DNA of 61,131 nt from Candidatus Cloacimonadota bacterium. Its GTDB lineage: Bacteria; Cloacimonadota; Cloacimonadia; Cloacimonadales; TCS61. Shown here in pieces: positions 56,277 to 61,131 of this stretch. Positions within the stretch are counted from its first letter, which is position 1, and each line of letters opens with the position of its first letter. The position numbers and the translations under genes were made by a program. The stretch lies in contig JAUXIJ010000010.1 in the NCBI GenBank assembly GCA_030621085.1, positions 1 to 61,131 of the forward strand. Direction: 5' to 3'. Under the pieces are notes generated by a model. The model ran no database searches, was not told the origin of the DNA, and was given only the letters and a program-made list of their open reading frames with translations.

Positions 56277-57213
56277 GATGTGGGAAATTAGGACAGAACA
56301 ATGTTCTATCCCTACAGTAATTCTTTGGACTTGCCCCGATGTGAAACTTGGGGCGAGAAAAAATCACAATCCTCGACTCACACTTCAGTCTTCGCTACGC
56401 CGCGACAAGTCGTTGCGAGTCAAGTCTTGCTATAAACTTTTTTGTAACTCGACCTGCCAGGTCGAGAGAGCGACCAAGCTGGTCGCTTCACGAATCTCAA
56501 TCTCTCCGAGATTCTTCTCGACTCGTCGTAAACTTACGAGTCGAAAGTAATGCACGAATTGGGACAAAACAAGAAATCTTTCAACTGTGCCTTCTCCGTT
56601 TGGGAGAAGGTGTCTGACAACACTTGTGTGGTGCAGACGGATAAGGCAATTCTCTCAGCGGCTTCTTATGCTTGTCAGCCTTTGGCTGGTTCCCTCTATT
56701 TGAGCGAAGCGTTAAAGAGAGGGATAGCCTGCCTTCGTTGAACTACGGCAAGGCAGGCAGGGTGAGTTAAAAAAGATTTTCTTACTTCTCAACCCCCTCT
56801 AACTCCCCCTATTTAGGGGGAGGATCTATCTCCTTTTGCTGCAAGTAGTTCCCTTCCCCTTCGATAGGGGGAAGGGTTAGGGATGGGGGCCGTTATAATT
56901 TAAAGAAATAATTTGACTTCTAAACAAAGATGTCCAATTCTAACCGGCATAGAATTCGATTAACTATATGAGTTCTACAAAATAGAGTGTTTTTGTCATC
57001 CTGCTTGCCAAGTCGAAGCGAGCGAAGACTGGAGGAATTCTTTCAATTTTTCATACGAAGGATCTCTGCTTATAATGAGAACTTGTCCGGCTCAGATGGA
57101 TTCTTCGTCGAATGCCTATGTAAGTTCATCCTCAGACCGTGTCCGGCTTTTGACGGAAAGACAGATATTTTTCTATTTTTCAGAACTCATGATTAAATAT
57201 TTAATAGGAGATA
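56277..57213. repeat. gene-free palindrome mosaic
   Basis: I see no gene in this stretch of about 940 nt. It holds many short palindromes: CGACCTG/CAGGTCG and GCGACCA/TGGTCGC near 56450-56490, AATCTC/GAGATT near 56500, CGACTCGT/ACGAGTCG near 56520-56545, a copy of the 36230 repeat at 56590-56649, CTCCCCCTA/TAGGGGGAG at 56803-56822, and CCCTTCCCC/GGGGAAGGG at 56851-56876. A GTCCGGCTCAGATGG segment near 57088 resembles one near 38660. A promoter for the downstream gene is probably near the end, but none is clear. Confidence 0.8.
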
Positions 57214-60200
57214 ATGATGATTAATTTTTTAAAAAGCAAAGCATTCCTGCTGATTATTTTATCCTTACTATTTATGAGTTCTTCTCTGTTTGCAACAAAA
57301 GAGAGTTATAAAGTATTATGGAAGGAAGTACAAAATTCGGAGAGTAAAGGACTGCCAAAATCCACGTTGAATATAGTCGAGCAGATCTATGAAAAGGCAA
57401 AAGCTGAAAATAATGCTTCTCAATTTGTGAAAGCTGTGATCCACAAAATGAAGTTCTCTGTTCAAGTAGAAGAATTCTCCGAAATAAAACTGATAAACAA
57501 TTTAAGTGAAGAGATAGTCGATTCTAAATTTCCCATAAAACCGGTTTTACATTCCATTCTGGCAGATTGTTACTGGCAGTATTTCCAACGAAACCAGTGG
57601 AAATTCTACAACAGAACAGAAACCATCAACTTCCAGCAGGACGATGTAAGCACCTGGGACCTGAAAAAAATATCGGTCGAAGTTATCGAACATTACCGGC
57701 TTTCATTAGAAAAATCAGACGAATTGAAAAATATACAATTAGATGATTATAATGATATTCTATCCATCGGAAATACCAGGAACCTGCGCCCCACGCTTTA
57801 TGATTTCCTGGCTCATCGTGCTGTGGATCTGTTTATGAATACGCAATCGGGTTTGATCTCACCCGCATATCAATTCAAGATAAGCGCTGCAGGTTACTTC
57901 CTACCGGCAGATAGATTCGTATATCTGAATATCGTCAGCCGGGATTCTCTTTCGCTGGAATATAATGCTCTTTTAATTCTGCAGGACCTGGTTCAATTCC
58001 ATCTTAAAGATAAAGTGCCGGATGCACTTGTAGATGTCGATCTTAAACGATTGGATTTTGTTTATTACAATTCCGTTATCGAAAACAAAGACGAACTCTA
58101 TGAAAAAGCACTTATCAAGTTAGAAAAGAAGTACGCCAACCTGCCGGCATCTGCCGAAATTTCCTATGCTCTTGCTAATTACTATTACCAGTTGGGAAAT
58201 CTTTACTATCCACGGATTTCCGAAGATAATAGATGGTATTTCAAAAAAGCTTTTGACCTCTGCCGGAAAATAATCAAAAAATTCCCGGATACGATCGGTG
58301 CGGGAAACAGCAAATACCTGATCTCCAATATTACTGCAAAAGATATGTCGCTCCAGACAGAAAGAGTTTATCTGCCGCAACAAAAGTCGTTAGGACTGCT
58401 GAGTTACAGAAATGTGAACAAATTCTATTTCAAGGTAATAGAGATAACAACCAACGAACGAGACCAATTCCAATACAATTATGATTACAATAATGAAAAG
58501 AAACTGAAAAAGTATATTTCACGACAGGCAGATGGAAAATGGAACATCTCTTTTCCAGATGAAGGAGATTTCCAAAGGCACTCGATGGAAATTAACATCC
58601 CCGAACTGAACATTGGAGAATACCTGTTACTTGTCAGCGATAATCCTGATTTCAGCATCGACGGGAACGCCGTTACCTACTCTTTTCTCACAGTTTCAAA
58701 TATCAGTTTTATTCAGAGAGATATAAAAAGCAAAAGAAAAGATTTCTATGTGCTTCACAGAAAAACAGGAAAGCCCCTGTCCGACGTGAAAGCAAATGTC
58801 TGGTTCAGAGAATATAACTATGATAAAAGAAAATACGTAAAAGTTAAATTCCCGGAAAGTTTCACCACGAATGAAGAAGGATATTTCAGCATTCCCATGC
58901 CGATAAAACCAAAAAGCAATTCTTCATATTATATAGAATTCATTTATGGAAATGACAGGCTATTCACAGATGATTCTTTCTACGATTATTATTACGATCA
59001 TGAGAAGGATAATATTCTAAGGACTTTCTTCTTTACAGACCGTGCCATCTACCGCCCCGGGCAGACAGTTTACTTCAAAGGAATTATGATAGAGACCAAT
59101 GAAAAGAATCACGAAAACGAAATTAAAACCAATTTCCAAACCAGAGTTTTTATGTATGATGTGAATTACCAGGAAATTTCCAGCCTGAACCTGACGACCA
59201 ATGATTACGGAACTATCAGCGGCAGCTTTATGATCCCGCAAGGTGTTCTTACCGGAAATTTCCAAATAACCAATGATTACGGAAGCATAAATATTTCTGT
59301 AGAAGAATACAAACGTCCAAAATTTGAAATTAAAATAGACCGACCCAAAGAGAGCTTCAAGATCAACGATAATGTTAAGGTCAAAGGTTCTGCAAAAGCT
59401 TATGCAGGATTCAACATCGATAATGCCGACCTCACCTATCGGGTTGTGAGAACGGTTTCATTTCCATATTGGTGGTATTATTGGAGATGCCTTCCATATA
59501 ATACATCTCAGGTAGAGATCACAAACGGAAAAGCAAAAACAGATGAGAATGGAAAGTTCGAGATAGAGTTTAAAGCAATTCCTGACCTTAAAATATCGGA
59601 AAAAGATGATCCCACTTTTACCTACCAGGTGTTCGTTGATGTTACCGATATCAACGGCGAAACTCACAGCGCTCAGCAATATGTTTATGTGGGTTATACA
59701 GCACTGCGTCTGGATTTGCAAATTCACGACAAAATAAATAAAGACAAAGATTCCTATTCCTGTATTATTAATTCACAGAACCTGAACGGTGAATTTGAAC
59801 CTGCAAAAGGTGATGTGCATATTTACAAATTGAAATCCCCCGATAGAATATTTCGCCGGAAATTGTGGGAAAGAGCAGATAAATTCCTGGTCGATAAAGA
59901 GATGTATTCTTCCTGGTTTCCGCATGATGCTTTCACAAATGAAGATGACTTCTATAATTGGGAAAAGGAAAAAACCGCTTTTGAAATAAAGTTCGATACA
60001 GAGCAAGATAAGAACCTGGATTTGAAGAACCTGAAACAATGGGAACAGGGTGTTTACCTAATCGAACTTCATTCCAAAGACAAATATGGAAAGGAAGTAA
60101 AAGATATTAAGTATTTCACGCTTTATTCCGAAAAGGAAAAGAACCTGCCCTATAAAATGTTCAACTGGTTCGTGTTGGAAAGCTATAACTTGGAACCCGG

Positions 60201-61131
60201 AGATAAAGCAAAGATATTGATAGGCTCCAGCGCAGATAATGTGAAGGTTTTATATGAGATCGAACAGGATGATAAAATACTTCAGAAGAAATGGATTAAA
60301 CTAAACGCCCAGCAGAAGCTCATCGAAATCCCGATAAAAGAGGAATACCGTGGAAATATAACCGCCCATCTCACATTCGTTAAACATAACAGGCTTTATA
60401 TAAACAGCTATACGATAAACGTTCCCTGGACGAATAAGCAATTGAAATTGGAGTTCGAAACATTCAGAGATAAATTGCTTCCCGGCGAAAAGGAAGAATG
60501 GCGAATCAAGATAAAAGACAACGAGGGCGATAAAGTTGCTGCCGAAATGATGGCAACACTCTATGATGCTTCCCTAGATGCGTTCAGAGCGAATTACTGG
60601 TATTTTGGTATCAATCCTTATTATTACGGACAACTTTCCTGGCATATAAACCAGGGATTCGATACGGAATATTCCACCCTAATCGCCGATTACTGGAATG
60701 AATACTTCTCTATGCCATACAAAGAATATGATGCTTTGAACTGGTTTGGAATGAACTGGTATGGTGGTTATTATGGAAGAAGCAGGATGATGTTTAAATC
60801 AAAAGGAACAGGAGAACTCAGAGAAGAATTTGCCAGCCTAGAAGCAGAAGAGACACTCAGTGATCACGCAGTTTCTGCTCAAGAATCTAAAAAAGAAATA
60901 ATGCCCACAACGAGTGTAGCAGGTGGTCTCGATGGAAAAAATGGTCTGGATGTAATCACCGCCGGTGCTGAGGACAAGCGGTTGCACGAAGTTGATCTTT
61001 CAACAGTAAAAGCTCGAACCAATTTCAATGAAACTGCTTTCTTCTATCCTCAACTTAAAACCAACGAAGAAGGTGATGTGATAATCTCCTTCACTATTCC
61101 GGAAGCTTTAACGAAATGGAAAATGATGGGG
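57214..61131 (+). CDS. alpha-2-macroglobulin family protein (5' part; continues past window)
   Basis: The reading frame is open for 1306 codons to the window end. The ATG has AGGAGA upstream, and a second ATG follows at once. The signal peptide is MMINFLKSKAFLLIILSLLFMSSSLFA with no lipobox. The N-terminal 550 residues are helical and beta-rich. An MG2-type segment FTDRAIYRPGQTVYFKG lies near 605-625, then VEEYKRPKFEI, and at the end the A2M-domain start TAFFYPQL...GDVIISFTIPEALTKWKMMG (about 1275-1306). The region with the thioester or its remnant lies beyond the window, so I cannot say whether it is present. Bacterial homologues guard the periplasm by trapping foreign proteases. Confidence 0.9.
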   Translation, partial: MMINFLKSKAFLLIILSLLFMSSSLFATKESYKVLWKEVQNSESKGLPKSTLNIVEQIYEKAKAENNASQFVKAVIHKMKFSVQVEEFSEIKLINNLSEEIVDSKFPIKPVLHSILADCYWQYFQRNQWKFYNRTETINFQQDDVSTWDLKKISVEVIEHYRLSLEKSDELKNIQLDDYNDILSIGNTRNLRPTLYDFLAHRAVDLFMNTQSGLISPAYQFKISAAGYFLPADRFVYLNIVSRDSLSLEYNALLILQDLVQFHLKDKVPDALVDVDLKRLDFVYYNSVIENKDELYEKALIKLEKKYANLPASAEISYALANYYYQLGNLYYPRISEDNRWYFKKAFDLCRKIIKKFPDTIGAGNSKYLISNITAKDMSLQTERVYLPQQKSLGLLSYRNVNKFYFKVIEITTNERDQFQYNYDYNNEKKLKKYISRQADGKWNISFPDEGDFQRHSMEINIPELNIGEYLLLVSDNPDFSIDGNAVTYSFLTVSNISFIQRDIKSKRKDFYVLHRKTGKPLSDVKANVWFREYNYDKRKYVKVKFPESFTTNEEGYFSIPMPIKPKSNSSYYIEFIYGNDRLFTDDSFYDYYYDHEKDNILRTFFFTDRAIYRPGQTVYFKGIMIETNEKNHENEIKTNFQTRVFMYDVNYQEISSLNLTTNDYGTISGSFMIPQGVLTGNFQITNDYGSINISVEEYKRPKFEIKIDRPKESFKINDNVKVKGSAKAYAGFNIDNADLTYRVVRTVSFPYWWYYWRCLPYNTSQVEITNGKAKTDENGKFEIEFKAIPDLKISEKDDPTFTYQVFVDVTDINGETHSAQQYVYVGYTALRLDLQIHDKINKDKDSYSCIINSQNLNGEFEPAKGDVHIYKLKSPDRIFRRKLWERADKFLVDKEMYSSWFPHDAFTNEDDFYNWEKEKTAFEIKFDTEQDKNLDLKNLKQWEQGVYLIELHSKDKYGKEVKDIKYFTLYSEKEKNLPYKMFNWFVLESYNLEPGDKAKILIGSSADNVKVLYEIEQDDKILQKKWIKLNAQQKLIEIPIKEEYRGNITAHLTFVKHNRLYINSYTINVPWTNKQLKLEFETFRDKLLPGEKEEWRIKIKDNEGDKVAAEMMATLYDASLDAFRANYWYFGINPYYYGQLSWHINQGFDTEYSTLIADYWNEYFSMPYKEYDALNWFGMNWYGGYYGRSRMMFKSKGTGELREEFASLEAEETLSDHAVSAQESKKEIMPTTSVAGGLDGKNGLDVITAGAEDKRLHEVDLSTVKARTNFNETAFFYPQLKTNEEGDVIISFTIPEALTKWKMMG

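Noticed and set aside
56230..56741. Overlapping plus-strand reading frames of 63-106 codons
   Set aside because: They run through repeats and palindromes, overlap each other in different frames and lack ribosome-binding sites.
56380..56900. Palindrome cluster as CRISPR repeats or tRNA genes
   Set aside because: The palindromes differ from each other, spacing is irregular, and no cloverleaf or conserved TTCGA loop context is present.

Overview
The window is AT-rich bacterial chromosome. It contains no rRNA, tRNA, CRISPR array, insertion sequence or phage gene that I can recognise. Four long exported proteins and one large alpha-2-macroglobulin dominate the surface genes. Three of the exported proteins end in the FlgD-like/type IX 'NYPNPFNP ... 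LLLK' C-terminal module typical of the Fibrobacterota-Chlorobiota-Bacteroidota group. Together with a methylmalonyl-CoA epimerase, four-subunit 2-oxoacid:ferredoxin oxidoreductases, and an HdrA/HdrB/HdrC/MvhD plus succinate dehydrogenase locus, this suggests an anaerobic, probably syntrophic lineage such as Candidatus Cloacimonadota. The taxonomic assignment is inference.

Region 1 (234-28444, all minus strand) is energy metabolism. Read in the direction of transcription, it begins with a four-gene KorDABC-type oxidoreductase operon that ends in methylmalonyl-CoA epimerase. A terminator and a possible 35-codon ORF follow. A second oxidoreductase operon has one delta, two alpha, two beta and one gamma subunit, and is translationally coupled to hdrC. 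A four-gene exported-protein module interrupts the locus. After it come hdrB, hdrA, two mvhD genes, two further HdrA paralogues, two FrhB/FdhB-like proteins, a stray four-helix-bundle (S23) gene between inverted repeats, and finally succinate dehydrogenase/fumarate reductase subunits B and A. The likely role is transfer of electrons between ferredoxin, an NAD- or F420-like carrier and the succinate/fumarate couple, through flavin-based bifurcation or confurcation, on a 2-oxoglutarate-succinyl-CoA-methylmalonyl-CoA route.

The most unusual point is in the second oxidoreductase operon. The first alpha subunit has lost the substrate-binding YPITPS and GPSTGxPTK motifs but is paired with an intact beta. 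The second alpha is intact but is paired with a beta that has lost all four iron-sulfur cysteines, the GDGD thiamine-diphosphate motif and MTGGQ. This looks like a pseudo-symmetric enzyme with one live and one dead site.

Region 2 (28606-50118) is mostly housekeeping: uvrB (minus), then on the plus strand an exported protein, a YfhO-like membrane protein, rsmI, a diacylglycerol-kinase-type lipid kinase, a DUF4097 protein, rarA, an S9 peptidase, and hrcA-grpE-dnaK-dnaJ under two CIRCE operators that bracket a promoter. rsmE, a CCA-adding-enzyme/poly(A)-polymerase homologue and a small charged helical protein follow.

Region 3 (50119-61131) is accessory: a 1594-residue exported beta-helix/PKD/Ig-repeat protein and an Apea-like HEPN protein lie between two copies of a 72-bp direct repeat. 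A gene-free kilobase packed with palindromes follows, then the 5' part of an alpha-2-macroglobulin gene that runs off the window.
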